Positions 52,743 to 60,610 of a DNA stretch of 64,000 bases are shown here, piece after piece. The notes below the pieces were generated by a model. That model had not been told where the DNA came from and searched no databases. It was given only the letters and a program-made list of their open reading frames with translations. Each line of letters begins with the position of its first letter. Position 1 is the first letter of the stretch. Origin of the DNA: Sphingopyxis sp. MWB1. Lineage in GTDB: Bacteria > Pseudomonadota > Alphaproteobacteria > Sphingomonadales > Sphingomonadaceae. Made by a program: the position numbers and the translations under genes. The stretch covers positions 2,283,501 to 2,347,500 of the forward strand of contig NZ_JQFJ01000002.1 of NCBI RefSeq assembly GCF_000763945.1. The letters are read 5' to 3'.

Positions 52743-52824
52743 CATCGTCATCCCGGACTTGATCCGGGATCCACTCGCGCAACGCTGGAAAAATGGATCC
52801 CGGATCAAGTCCGGGATGACGATG
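52743..52824. repeat. Dispersed palindromic repeat, perfect inverted pair (copy B)
   Basis: Two arms of 31 bp (52743-52773 and 52794-52824) are perfect inverted repeats with a 20-bp spacer; each contains CCCGGACTTGATCCGGG. Related units occur at 44745-44819 and 58592-58643. It lies between the sulP start and the ubiB end, 47 bp from the latter, and could fold into a long cruciform or hairpin. Confidence 0.85.
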
Positions 52825-52870
52825 GGGGTCTTGTCTTCGCTCGACACTATTCCGGGCCGAAAGTCCCGGA

Positions 52871-54424
52871 CTAAACCGCGAAACCGCCCCACAGCATTGC
52901 GGCGACCCCGGCGGCAGCGCCTGCCAGCGCAGTGAGCGCATAGCGCCAGCCCGTCCGGCGTTCGCCCTTGTCCCACATCAGCGGAATGTCGGGGAGCGGC
53001 GGGTTGGGCGGGGCGGCGCCCTTGCGGGGAAGTTGTTCGTCGAGGCGGCGGATGATGTCGGGGATCAGCGCCAGCGTCTTGCCCTGTTCGCGAATCCCGT
53101 CGGCGAGCGCGGCTTCGGGGCCAAGCTCGTCGCGGATCCAGTTTTTGACGAAGGGTCCTGATACGTCCCACATGTTGATCCGGGGATTGAGCATCGTCGC
53201 GACGCCCTCGACCATCACCATGGTTTTTTGCAGCAGCAAAAGGTGCGGCTGGGTCTGCATGTCGAAATCGCGGGTGATGGCAAAGAGGCCGTCGAGCATC
53301 TGGCCGACCGAAAGTTCGCTGACCGGCTTGCCGCGCATCGGCTCGCCCACCGCGCGCAGCGCCGTCGCAAATTCATCGACATTGTGATAATCGGGCACAT
53401 ATTGCGCCTCGAAATGAATTTCGGCGACGCGGCGGTAATTGCCGGTGGTGAGGCCATAGAGAATTTCGGCAAGCCAATAGCGCGCCTGCCGGTTGATCCG
53501 CCCCATGATGCCGAAATCGACGGCGGCGATGGTGCCATCGGCGCAGACAAATAAATTGCCCTGATGCATGTCGGCGTGGAAAAAGCCCTCGGCAATCGCC
53601 TGCCGCAAAAAGGCGTGGACCAGATTTTCGGCGAGCTTTTCCATGTCATGCCCGGCCGCAACGAGCTGGTCGCGGTGCGAGATTTTGATGCCGTCGATCC
53701 AGCTCATCGTCATCACGCGGCTGGTCGTGCGGTCCCAGTCGATGGCGGGCACGGCATAGCTGGGCTCTGACGCCATCGCCTCGCCCAGTTCAGACGCCGA
53801 GGCGGCTTCGCGCCTCAGGTCGAGTTCGCGCAGCGTCCAGCGGCGAAAATTGGCGATCACCTGCCGCGGGCGGAGCCGCGTGGCTTCGCCGCCAAAAGCC
53901 TCCAGATGCGCGGCGGCCCATTCATAGGTTTCGATGTCGCGCGCAAATTGCTTGTCGATGCCGGGACGGCGCACCTTGACTGCAACCTCGCGCCCGTCGG
54001 TGGTCACCGCGCGGTGGACCTGCGCGATCGAGGCCGAACCGACGGGTTCGGGATCAAATTCGGCGTAAAGGCTTTCGAGCGGGGCTTCGAAAACCTGCTC
54101 GATTTCCTGTTTGATCCGGTCAAAGGCGACCGGCGGCAGCGCATCCTGCAAGGTGAGAAGATTGCGCACCGCATCCTCGCCGACAAGATCGGGGCGGGTC
54201 GCGAGCGTCTGGCCGAGCTTGACCGCCGCGGGACCGATCGCCTGAAAGGCGGCGGCATAGTCGGGATATTTGGGCTGGATCGTTCCCAGCCGCGCGATAC
54301 GGCACAGCCGCTTCACCCCCGCCGGGGTTTCGGGCGCGCTTTCAATCCCGCGCAGCGCGCCGTGGCGCGCGAGGATGCGGCCCCACTTAAGCAGACGGAA
54401 AATATGGGCAACAGGCCGCGTCAC
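52871..54424 (-). CDS. ubiB: UbiB, ABC1/ADCK-type ubiquinone biosynthesis kinase-like protein
   Basis: UbiB (517 aa) is an atypical kinase-like ATPase needed for ubiquinone synthesis. The KxGQ motif (VKLGQTLATRPD), the Ala-rich loop SASIAQVHRA, FHADMHQGNL and AVDFGIMGR are all present. The C-terminus has a hydrophobic helix (YALTALAGAAAGVAAMLWGG) for membrane attachment. The GTG at 54424 (VTRPVAHIFRLLKW) has GGGAGG just upstream; a longer reading to 54460 runs through a GC-rich hairpin repeat and is rejected. It lies 46 bp after ubiE on the same strand. Confidence 0.94.
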   Translation of the reverse strand: MTRPVAHIFRLLKWGRILARHGALRGIESAPETPAGVKRLCRIARLGTIQPKYPDYAAAFQAIGPAAVKLGQTLATRPDLVGEDAVRNLLTLQDALPPVAFDRIKQEIEQVFEAPLESLYAEFDPEPVGSASIAQVHRAVTTDGREVAVKVRRPGIDKQFARDIETYEWAAAHLEAFGGEATRLRPRQVIANFRRWTLRELDLRREAASASELGEAMASEPSYAVPAIDWDRTTSRVMTMSWIDGIKISHRDQLVAAGHDMEKLAENLVHAFLRQAIAEGFFHADMHQGNLFVCADGTIAAVDFGIMGRINRQARYWLAEILYGLTTGNYRRVAEIHFEAQYVPDYHNVDEFATALRAVGEPMRGKPVSELSVGQMLDGLFAITRDFDMQTQPHLLLLQKTMVMVEGVATMLNPRINMWDVSGPFVKNWIRDELGPEAALADGIREQGKTLALIPDIIRRLDEQLPRKGAAPPNPPLPDIPLMWDKGERRTGWRYALTALAGAAAGVAAMLWGGFAV

Positions 54425-54431
54425 CGAACCT

Positions 54432-54453
54432 CCCCTCCCGCTTGCGGGCGGGG
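54432..54453 (-). repeat. GC-rich hairpin between ubiE and ubiB
   Basis: CCCCTCCCGC-TT-GCGGGCGGGG, a 10-bp stem with one mismatch, resembles the hairpin at 28197-28219. It sits in the 46-bp gap between ubiE and ubiB, partly masking the ubiB ribosome site, so it may modulate ubiB translation or mRNA stability. Confidence 0.5.
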
Positions 54454-54470
54454 GTGACAATATCGTCCGC

Positions 54471-55208
54471 TCACGCTTTCCACCCGCTGTGGATCGCGAC
54501 GAGCCCGCCCATTATTGGTTCGACCTTCACCTGCGAAAAGCCCGCGTCGCGGATCATCGCGGCAAATTCGGGCATGGGCGGAAAGCGGCGGATCGATTCG
54601 ATCAGATAACGATAGCTGTCGGCGTCGCCCGCGATCAGCTTGCCGAGGCGGGGGACCATATGGTGCGAATAGGCATCGTAAATTTCGGCAAAGCCGGGCC
54701 ATTCATTGGTCGAAAATTCGAGGCAGAAAAAACGCCCGCCATAACGCAGCACACGATGCGCCTCGGCCAGTGCGGCGGGAATGTCGGTGACGTTGCGAAT
54801 GCCGAAGGCGATCGTATAGGCGTCGAAAAAATGATCGGGGAATGTCAGCTTTTCGGCATTTTGTTCGGACCAGACGAGGCTGTGGATACCGCGTTCGGCG
54901 GCGCGTTCCATACCGACGCCCAGCATGTTGGGATTGATGTCGGCGACCGTGATGCTGGCGCCCGATGATTCCATGCGAAAGGCGATGTCGCCGGTGCCGC
55001 CTGCCATGTCGAGAATCGCCTCGCCCGCGCGCGGCTTGACCCGGCGCACGAAACGGTCTTTCCACAAGCGGTGGAGCCCGCCCGACATGGCGTCGTTCAT
55101 AATATCATATTTGCGCGCGACGCGGCTGAACACCTCGCCCACCATGCCGGTTTTCGCGTCGGCGGGAACCTCGTCATATCCAAAGCTGACGGTATCGGAA
55201 GCGGCCAT
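54471..55208 (-). CDS. ubiE: UbiE, demethylmenaquinone/2-methoxy-benzoquinol C-methyltransferase
   Basis: UbiE (245 aa) is the SAM-dependent C-methyltransferase of ubiquinone synthesis. VSFGYDEVPADAKTGMVGEV, FSRVARKYDIMNDAMSGGLH, the SAM loop LDMAGGTGDIAF and the GIRNVTDIPAALAEAHRVL stretch are all diagnostic. The ATG at 55208 has AAAGG nine bases upstream; an ATG two codons earlier is possible. It is divergent from mutM, a conserved neighbourhood in alphaproteobacteria, and heads ubiE-ubiB. Confidence 0.96.
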   Translation of the reverse strand: MAASDTVSFGYDEVPADAKTGMVGEVFSRVARKYDIMNDAMSGGLHRLWKDRFVRRVKPRAGEAILDMAGGTGDIAFRMESSGASITVADINPNMLGVGMERAAERGIHSLVWSEQNAEKLTFPDHFFDAYTIAFGIRNVTDIPAALAEAHRVLRYGGRFFCLEFSTNEWPGFAEIYDAYSHHMVPRLGKLIAGDADSYRYLIESIRRFPPMPEFAAMIRDAGFSQVKVEPIMGGLVAIHSGWKA

Positions 55209-55304
55209 GGCCATGCGCCTTTACGAAAAGGGGAGGGGGATTGTCGGGAGGCCTTTAACGTCCCCTTGCCTGCCGCGCAAATGGCGCGTAGCCGAGAGGG
55301 CGAG

Positions 55305-56117
55305 ATGCCCGAGCTGCCCGAAGTTGAAACCACCGTGCGAGGCCTTGCGCCTTTTCTGGAAGGGCAGCGGCTGACCGCCGTCACCACCTTTCGCCCCGAT
55401 CTGCGTCGCCCCTTTCCGGTGGACCTGGCCCAGCGGTTGACCGGGGCACAGGTCACGCGGCTGTGGCGGCGCGCCAAATATGGGATCATTTCCACCGACC
55501 GCGACGATCATATGATCTTTCACCTCGGCATGTCGGGGCGCTGGCGGACCGAGGGGGGCGAGGCGGGCAAGCATGATCATCTCCTGTTGCAGACGGGCGC
55601 CGGGCACCGCCTGTTCCTGTGCGACCCGCGGCGTTTCGGTTCGGTCGATCTGGTAACCGGCGACCCGCTGGCGGAGTTCCCGCCTTTCACCGCGCTGGGG
55701 CCGGAGCCGTTCGCTGATGAATTTGACGCCGCCTGTCTGGCGCGCGCGCTTGTCGGGCGGCGCGCGCCGATCAAGGCGATGCTGCTCGACCAGCGTATCG
55801 TCGCGGGACTGGGCAATATCTATGTCTGCGAGGCGCTCAACCTGGCGCGCATATCGCCGCTGAAACCCGCCGCCGATGTGCCGTGCGCGCGGCTTGACGC
55901 GCTGGTGCCCGCGATCAAGGCGGTGCTCGTCTCCGCCATTGCCGCGGGCGGGTCGACCCTGCGCGATTATTTAAGCCCCGAAGGGCAGCTTGGCTATTTC
56001 GCCAAACAGTGGCGCGTTTACGGGCGCGAAGGCGAGGCGTGCCGATGCGGCGGAACCGTCGCGCGCGTGTCGCAAGGCGGACGTTCGACCTTCTATTGTC
56101 TGAAATGCCAAAAATGA
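55305..56117 (+). CDS. mutM: Formamidopyrimidine-DNA glycosylase
   Basis: MutM/Fpg (270 aa) removes 8-oxoguanine and formamidopyrimidines and nicks the abasic site. The catalytic N-terminus is MPELPEVETTVRGL (Pro2, Glu3). LDQRIVAGLGNIYVCEALN is the H2TH part, and the C-terminal zinc finger has CRCGG and CLKC. The ATG at 55305 must be the start, because the mature N-terminal proline is the nucleophile; GAGGG precedes it. The 198 bp to rpsT hold that gene's leader and no other ORF. Confidence 0.97.
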   Translation: MPELPEVETTVRGLAPFLEGQRLTAVTTFRPDLRRPFPVDLAQRLTGAQVTRLWRRAKYGIISTDRDDHMIFHLGMSGRWRTEGGEAGKHDHLLLQTGAGHRLFLCDPRRFGSVDLVTGDPLAEFPPFTALGPEPFADEFDAACLARALVGRRAPIKAMLLDQRIVAGLGNIYVCEALNLARISPLKPAADVPCARLDALVPAIKAVLVSAIAAGGSTLRDYLSPEGQLGYFAKQWRVYGREGEACRCGGTVARVSQGGRSTFYCLKCQK

Positions 56118-56315
56118 CCTCGCGGGCAGAGGGTTTTGCCCCGAAAAATATTGACCTTCCTGCGCCTGCCGGCTATGGGCGCACCCTTCGAGCAGGGTCC
56201 GGTGTTCCGGAACCGGCTGTATCCGGACGTTGATTCGCTGCACTTCCCGCGATTCGGCTGCTCCGTTATGGCTGTGCTCCGACCGTTGAACTGATTTGGA
56301 AATTTTGAGGATATT

Positions 56316-56579
56316 ATGGCCAATACGCCGCAGGCAAAAAAGCGCATCCGCCGCAACAATGCGCGGGCGCTCGTCAACAAGAATCGCGTTTCGCGGGTTC
56401 GCACGCTGGTGAAGAAGGTCGAAGCCGCCGTGGCTGCGGGCGACAAGGATGCGGCCACTGCCGCGCTGAAGGCTGCACAGCCCGAAATGGCGCGCAGCGT
56501 GGCGAAAGGCGTGTTTCACAAGAATATGGTCGCGCGCAAATTTTCGCGCCTGACCAAGAGCGTCAAAGCCATCGCCTGA
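56316..56579 (+). CDS. rpsT: 30S ribosomal protein S20
   Basis: S20 (87 aa) is a helical primary 16S rRNA-binding protein. [20 protein letters not shown], the [18 protein letters not shown] turn and [20 protein letters not shown] are diagnostic. GAGGATATT before the ATG gives the ribosome site. A strong terminator follows. Its place just upstream of dnaA is a common alphaproteobacterial arrangement. Confidence 0.97.
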   Translation: MANTPQAKKRIRRNNARALVNKNRVSRVRTLVKKVEAAVAAGDKDAATAALKAAQPEMARSVAKGVFHKNMVARKFSRLTKSVKAIA

Positions 56580-56600
56580 CGCTTTTCGCCGTTCCGGCAT

Positions 56601-56637
56601 AAAAGACCCGCTGGCTGATGCTGGCGGGTTTTTTTCG
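56601..56637 (+). terminator. Terminator after rpsT
   Basis: AGACCCGC and GCGGGTTT (stem core ACCCGC 56606-56611 with GCGGGT 56624-56629) are followed by a run of seven T residues to about 56635. Upstream A residues extend the pairing. Confidence 0.85.
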
Positions 56638-56639
56638 TT

Positions 56640-57017
56640 CTTATTGTTACGGATCCAAGGCGGAACTGTTGCAGCGCGGTAAGTGGCGGATTTATCGCGA
56701 TTCGTTGTGACCAATTTGGTTGGAACGGTATAAGCTCATGAAAAATAACGATAAAAATACTATCTGACGCTTTCCCTAGGGGGTCTGCGAGTCAAGGTTT
56801 TTATTTCACATATTTTACATGGCCGGCCCTTGATCGACTCGGCATCCGCTGACTAGACAATAGGGGTCATCGGCTCTCGCCGACGACCGCCACATCGACA
56901 TGTTTCGTATTTTTTCGGACCGTGAGTCCGGGACGGGAAGGCTGTGTCCCGGTCCGGGGTAGCGATTGGCCGGTTGTCCGGCGAGGAGCAGATGGTGAAC
57001 CAAGGGGGCAAGGCAGC
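56640..57017 (+). other. Intergenic region upstream of dnaA
   Basis: About 380 bp without a gene. The part from about 56690 to 56820 is unusually AT-rich for this genome (for example GAAAAATAACGATAAAAATA, then TTTTTATTTCACATATTTTA) and contains CCCTAGGGG. It probably carries the dnaA promoter. I find no clear TTATCCACA box in it, so I do not call an origin. Confidence 0.5.
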
Positions 57018-58472
57018 GTGAACATGAGCGGGGATAGCCAGAGGGCGGGGGCAGGCGAGGCGACCGTGACCGGAAGCGATGCTGCCCTGCTCTGGCCGCA
57101 GGTGGCCGAGGGGCTGCGCCGCGACCTGGGTGCGCGCACCTTTGACCATTGGCTCAAGCCCGTACGCTTTGCCGATTATTGCCGCCTGTCGGGCGTCGTC
57201 ACGCTGGAGGCCGCGAGCCGCTTTTCGGCCAACTGGATCAACGAACGCTTTGGCGACCGGCTGGTGCTGGCCTGGCGGCAGCATCTGGCCGACGTGCGCA
57301 GTGTCCAGGTCCAAGGGGCTGCGGCGTCCAGCGCGGTGCGCGCGCCGATTGCCGGCGAAGCGCCCAGCGCTCCGTCGCTGTCCGCCGATCGTCTGCGCCC
57401 CGCGGTGCAAAGCGCGGGATTTGCGGTGCCCAACGTGACCCCGGTAGGTTTTGCGTCTTTTGACGAGCGGCTGTCGTTTGACCGCTTTGTGGTCGCGCGC
57501 AGCAACATCCTTGCGGCCAATGCGGCGCGGCGCATGGCGATGGCCGAGGCGCCGCAGTTCAACCCGCTTTACCTGTGCTCGGGCACCGGACAGGGCAAGA
57601 CGCATTTGCTGCAGGCAATTGCGCAGGCCTATGCGGCGATCCATCCGACCGCGAACATCATCTTGATGTCGGCGGAAAAATTCATGCTCGAATTTGTCGG
57701 CGCGATGCGCGGCGGCGACATGATGGCGTTCAAGGCGCGGCTGCGCGCCGCCGATCTGTTGCTGCTCGACGATCTGCAATTTGTGATCGGCAAAAATTCG
57801 ACGCAGGAAGAATTGCTGCACACGATCGACGATCTGCTCACCACGGGCAAAAGGCTGGTGGTGACCGCCGACCGCCCGCCGGCGATGCTCGACGGGGTCG
57901 AGGCGCGGCTGCTGTCGCGCCTGTCGGGCGGACTGGTCGCCGACATTGAGGCGCCCGAAGATGATCTGCGCGAACGCATCATCCGCCAGCGACTGGTTGC
58001 GATGCCGATGGTCGAGGTGCCCGATGAGGTGGTCGCCTATCTCGTCAAGCATTTCACCCGCAATATTCGGGAGCTGGAAGGCGCGCTCAACAAGCTGCTC
58101 GCCTATGCGGCGCTGACCGGGGTGCGCGTCGATCTGGCGCTCGCCGAGGACCGGTTGGCGGAAAATGTCCGCAGCGCGCGCCCGCGCATCACCATCGACG
58201 AGATTCAGCGCGCGGTATGCGCCCATTACAAGCTCGACAAGGCGGAAATGGCATCGAAGCGCCGGGTGCGCGCCATCGCTCGCCCGCGTCAGGTCGCCAT
58301 GTATCTGGCGAAGGAACTGACGCCGCGCTCCTATCCCGAAATCGGGCGCCGCTTTGGCGGGCGCGACCATTCGACGGTGATCCACGCGGTTCGCACGGTC
58401 GAGGCGCTGCGCGTCCATGACAGCGAGCTGGACGCCGAAATCGCCGCCATCCGCCGCAGCCTGAACGGCTGA
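57018..58472 (+). CDS. dnaA: Chromosomal replication initiator protein DnaA
   Basis: DnaA (484 aa) binds DnaA boxes and melts the origin. Domain I (LWPQVAEGLRRDLGARTFDH) is followed by a variable linker. AAA+ domain III has NPLYLCSGTGQGKTHLLQAI (Walker A) and LLLDDLQFVIGK (Walker B), and the C-terminal DNA-binding domain IV has the signature GGRDHSTVIHAV. The GTG at 57018 is chosen with GCAAGG upstream; an ATG at 57024 is equally possible. It is not linked to dnaN, as usual in alphaproteobacteria. Confidence 0.97.
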   Translation: MNMSGDSQRAGAGEATVTGSDAALLWPQVAEGLRRDLGARTFDHWLKPVRFADYCRLSGVVTLEAASRFSANWINERFGDRLVLAWRQHLADVRSVQVQGAAASSAVRAPIAGEAPSAPSLSADRLRPAVQSAGFAVPNVTPVGFASFDERLSFDRFVVARSNILAANAARRMAMAEAPQFNPLYLCSGTGQGKTHLLQAIAQAYAAIHPTANIILMSAEKFMLEFVGAMRGGDMMAFKARLRAADLLLLDDLQFVIGKNSTQEELLHTIDDLLTTGKRLVVTADRPPAMLDGVEARLLSRLSGGLVADIEAPEDDLRERIIRQRLVAMPMVEVPDEVVAYLVKHFTRNIRELEGALNKLLAYAALTGVRVDLALAEDRLAENVRSARPRITIDEIQRAVCAHYKLDKAEMASKRRVRAIARPRQVAMYLAKELTPRSYPEIGRRFGGRDHSTVIHAVRTVEALRVHDSELDAEIAAIRRSLNG

Positions 58473-58512
58473 TCCACAGCCTTTGCCGGGCCTTTCCACG
58501 GATTTGTCCACA
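58470..58512 (+). promoter_or_regulatory. DnaA-box-like sites after dnaA
   Basis: TGATCCACA (58470-58478) and TTGTCCACA (58504-58512) each differ from the consensus TTATCCACA at one base, and CTTTCCACG lies between them at 58492-58500. They cluster within 43 bp at the dnaA stop. They may titrate DnaA or be remnants of an origin; three weak boxes do not prove oriC. Confidence 0.4.
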
Positions 58513-58591
58513 GGCGGCGTGTGTATGCGCTAATCCTCTGGCGTGGTTTCGGTGGGGAAGCGTGTGGATGCGTGGAGCGGAGCCAGACGCT

Positions 58592-58643
58592 TCGTCATCC
58601 CGGATCAAGTCCGGGATGACGAGGATCAAGTCCGGGATGACGA
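58592..58643. repeat. Dispersed palindromic repeat, tandem copy (copy C)
   Basis: Begins CGTCATCCCGG and contains the 21-bp unit starting GGATCAAGTCCGGGATGACG twice in tandem (58602 and 58623). It is the same family as copies A and B. It lies between dnaA and the DUF4136 gene; the unit seems to have been partly duplicated by slippage. Confidence 0.8.
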
Positions 58644-58700
58644 GAGAGAGGGGCGGTTGTTGGTTGCGGGGCCGATCTCTGCTTCCTCCTCCTTGAACAC

Positions 58701-58736
58701 AAAAAAGCCCGCTCTTCGTGTGAAGAGCGGGCTTTT
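58701..58736 (-). terminator. Terminator of the DUF4136 gene
   Basis: AAAAGCCCGCTCTTC (58703-58717) pairs perfectly with GAAGAGCGGGCTTTT (58722-58736), a 15-bp stem with a GTGT loop, followed on the minus strand by TTTTTT. On the plus strand it also ends in TTTT and could stop transcripts coming from dnaA. Confidence 0.88.
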
Positions 58737-58753
58737 GCTTTATCTCGGGGGCC

Positions 58754-59446
58754 TTAGCGCTTTTCGGGTGGGGCCACGGTGATCTGCACCTTTTCGCCGG
58801 AATTGCCCGGGAAGTCGGTGAACATTGCTTCGACCAGATTGGGGACGATCTGGGTCAGATCATTGTCACGCGACTGCGCTTCGGCGCGGCCTTCGAACAG
58901 GCGATAGCCGTCCGCGGCGCGGCTGATCTGCAGATTGAGGTGGCTGGTGTAAACGGTGTAGCTTTCCACATCATTATAGCCCCAGCGCGGGCCGAAACCG
59001 CCCCACATGAAGGGATCGCGCCAGCCATAGACATAGCGGCGGCCATTGGGACCGCGCACGATCACCGGGCGATAATAATAGGGATTGCGATAGCCATACC
59101 AGGGGTCATAGCCAAAACCCGGCGTGGAACGGACGCGCTCGCGCCCATTGTCGATGCTGTAATCCATGCGGACCAGCATATCGGGCTGTTCGCCCGGCGC
59201 GGCGGGGCGGTAGCCGTAACGGGTCAGCTCCCCCGCGACCAGGCTGGCATAATGGCCAAACTCGATCCCGCCATCGAGCGAGGCATCGGTGGCGGTTACG
59301 GTAAAGCTTTGCCCCTGCGGCACGGGCAGCTGGGTTTGAAAACGGGCGACATCGGCGCGAAAAGGCGTGGCGGCGCAACCGGCGAGCGCAAGGGCCGCTC
59401 CTACCATGGCGGCTTTTCCCAGCCCGCGAAACTTCATCTTGATCAT
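58754..59446 (-). CDS. DUF4136 lipoprotein
   Basis: A 230-aa predicted lipoprotein. The signal peptide (KAAMVGAALALAGC) has an LAGC lipobox, so the mature protein begins at the cysteine near residue 23. The mature domain fits DUF4136: FTVTATDASLDGGIEFGHYA, ELTRYGYRP, DMLVRMDYSIDNG. A Tyr/Gly/Arg-rich insertion (GYDPWYGYRNPYYYRPV) follows. Function is unknown. The ATG at 59446 has GGAG at seven bases; an ATG two codons upstream is possible. It is transcribed alone, away from trpS. Confidence 0.85.
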   Translation of the reverse strand: MIKMKFRGLGKAAMVGAALALAGCAATPFRADVARFQTQLPVPQGQSFTVTATDASLDGGIEFGHYASLVAGELTRYGYRPAAPGEQPDMLVRMDYSIDNGRERVRSTPGFGYDPWYGYRNPYYYRPVIVRGPNGRRYVYGWRDPFMWGGFGPRWGYNDVESYTVYTSHLNLQISRAADGYRLFEGRAEAQSRDNDLTQIVPNLVEAMFTDFPGNSGEKVQITVAPPEKR

Positions 59447-59569
59447 CGTCATGCTCCGTCAATTCGGTGCGCGCTCATCTGCGCTTATTACCATGACTAA
59501 CCCAATGCGACTTAACCTTGGTTGAACCCGGTTCGTCGCACTTTCGTTCGCCGATCGTTCTGTCGCTCC

Positions 59570-60586
59570 CTAGCGACACAGGCCCAGCGCCGCATAGCTG
59601 GCATCCAAAGTGGGGGTTGCCAATTCACGTGCGCGCTCGGCCCCCTTCGCCAAAATCGCGTCCAGCGCCGCGCTATCTTCCCGCAAAGCGGTAAAGCGCT
59701 GATTAATGGGTCCGAGCTTCTCGACCATCAACTCCGCAAGCGCGGGCTTGAACTGGCCAAAGCCCTGGCCTGCAAAATCGCGCAGCACATCGGCAACCGA
59801 CTGGTTGGCGAGCGTTGCGTAAATACCCACCAGATTGCGCGCCTCTGCCCGGCCTTCCAGCCCTTCGGGTTCGGACGGGAGGGGTTCGGGGTCGGTGCGG
59901 GCTTTTTTCACCTTCTGATTCATCAGGTCGGCATCGTCGGTGAGGTTGATGCGGCTCATGTCCGAAGGGTCGGATTTCGACATTTTGGCGCTGCCGTCGC
60001 GCAGGCTCATGATCCGGGCGGCCTCTTTCGGAATGATCGGTTCGGGCAGGGTGAAGACCGGCGCGTCGGGCGCGCAATAATCATTGTTGAATTTCTGCGC
60101 CACATCGCGGGCGAGTTCGAGATGCTGTTTCTGATCCTCGCCCACCGGCACATGGGTGGTCTGATAGAGGAGCACATCGGCGGCCTGCAGCACGGGATAG
60201 GTGAAAAGCGCCGCCGAGGCGCCCTCGCGATTCTTGCCCGCCTTGTCCTTCCACTGGGTCATGCGATTGAGCCAGCCCATGCGCGCGGTGCCGTTGAGCA
60301 GCCATTGCAGCTCCGCATGGGCGGGAACCCGCGCCTGGTTGAACAGGATCGAGCGGTCGGTGTCGATGCCGCAGGCGACGAGCGCCGCCGCCATGGCGCG
60401 CGTATTGGCGGTGAGCTGCGCGGGATCATGCGGCATGGAAATGGCGTGAAGATCGGCGAGGAAATAAAGACACTGGCCGCCCTGCGCCGAAATTTCCTCC
60501 TGCATCCGCACCCAGTTGCGGATCGCGCCCAGATAATTGCCAAGGTGCAGATTTCCGGTGGGCTGGATGCCCGAAAGGACGCGCAT
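59570..60586 (-). CDS. trpS: Tryptophanyl-tRNA synthetase
   Basis: TrpS (338 aa) charges tRNA-Trp. The class I signatures are present: [15 protein letters not shown] (HIGH-type) near residue 8 and [10 protein letters not shown] (KMSKS). [18 protein letters not shown] lies in the core. The ATG at 60586 has GGGA seven bases upstream. It is the third gene of secB-murJ-trpS, 24 bp after murJ. Confidence 0.97.
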   Translation of the reverse strand: MRVLSGIQPTGNLHLGNYLGAIRNWVRMQEEISAQGGQCLYFLADLHAISMPHDPAQLTANTRAMAAALVACGIDTDRSILFNQARVPAHAELQWLLNGTARMGWLNRMTQWKDKAGKNREGASAALFTYPVLQAADVLLYQTTHVPVGEDQKQHLELARDVAQKFNNDYCAPDAPVFTLPEPIIPKEAARIMSLRDGSAKMSKSDPSDMSRINLTDDADLMNQKVKKARTDPEPLPSEPEGLEGRAEARNLVGIYATLANQSVADVLRDFAGQGFGQFKPALAELMVEKLGPINQRFTALREDSAALDAILAKGAERARELATPTLDASYAALGLCR

Positions 60587-60610
60587 GTGAATTTCCCTAT
60601 GTTTCATCAA

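Noticed and set aside
54425-54460. N-terminal extension of ubiB
   Set aside because: The extra residues are only the translated GC-rich hairpin repeat, and the GTG at 54424 has a good ribosome site and starts conserved sequence.
56640-57017. Replication origin upstream of dnaA
   Set aside because: The region is AT-rich, but I find no consensus DnaA boxes in it, and alphaproteobacterial origins are usually not beside dnaA. Described only as intergenic.
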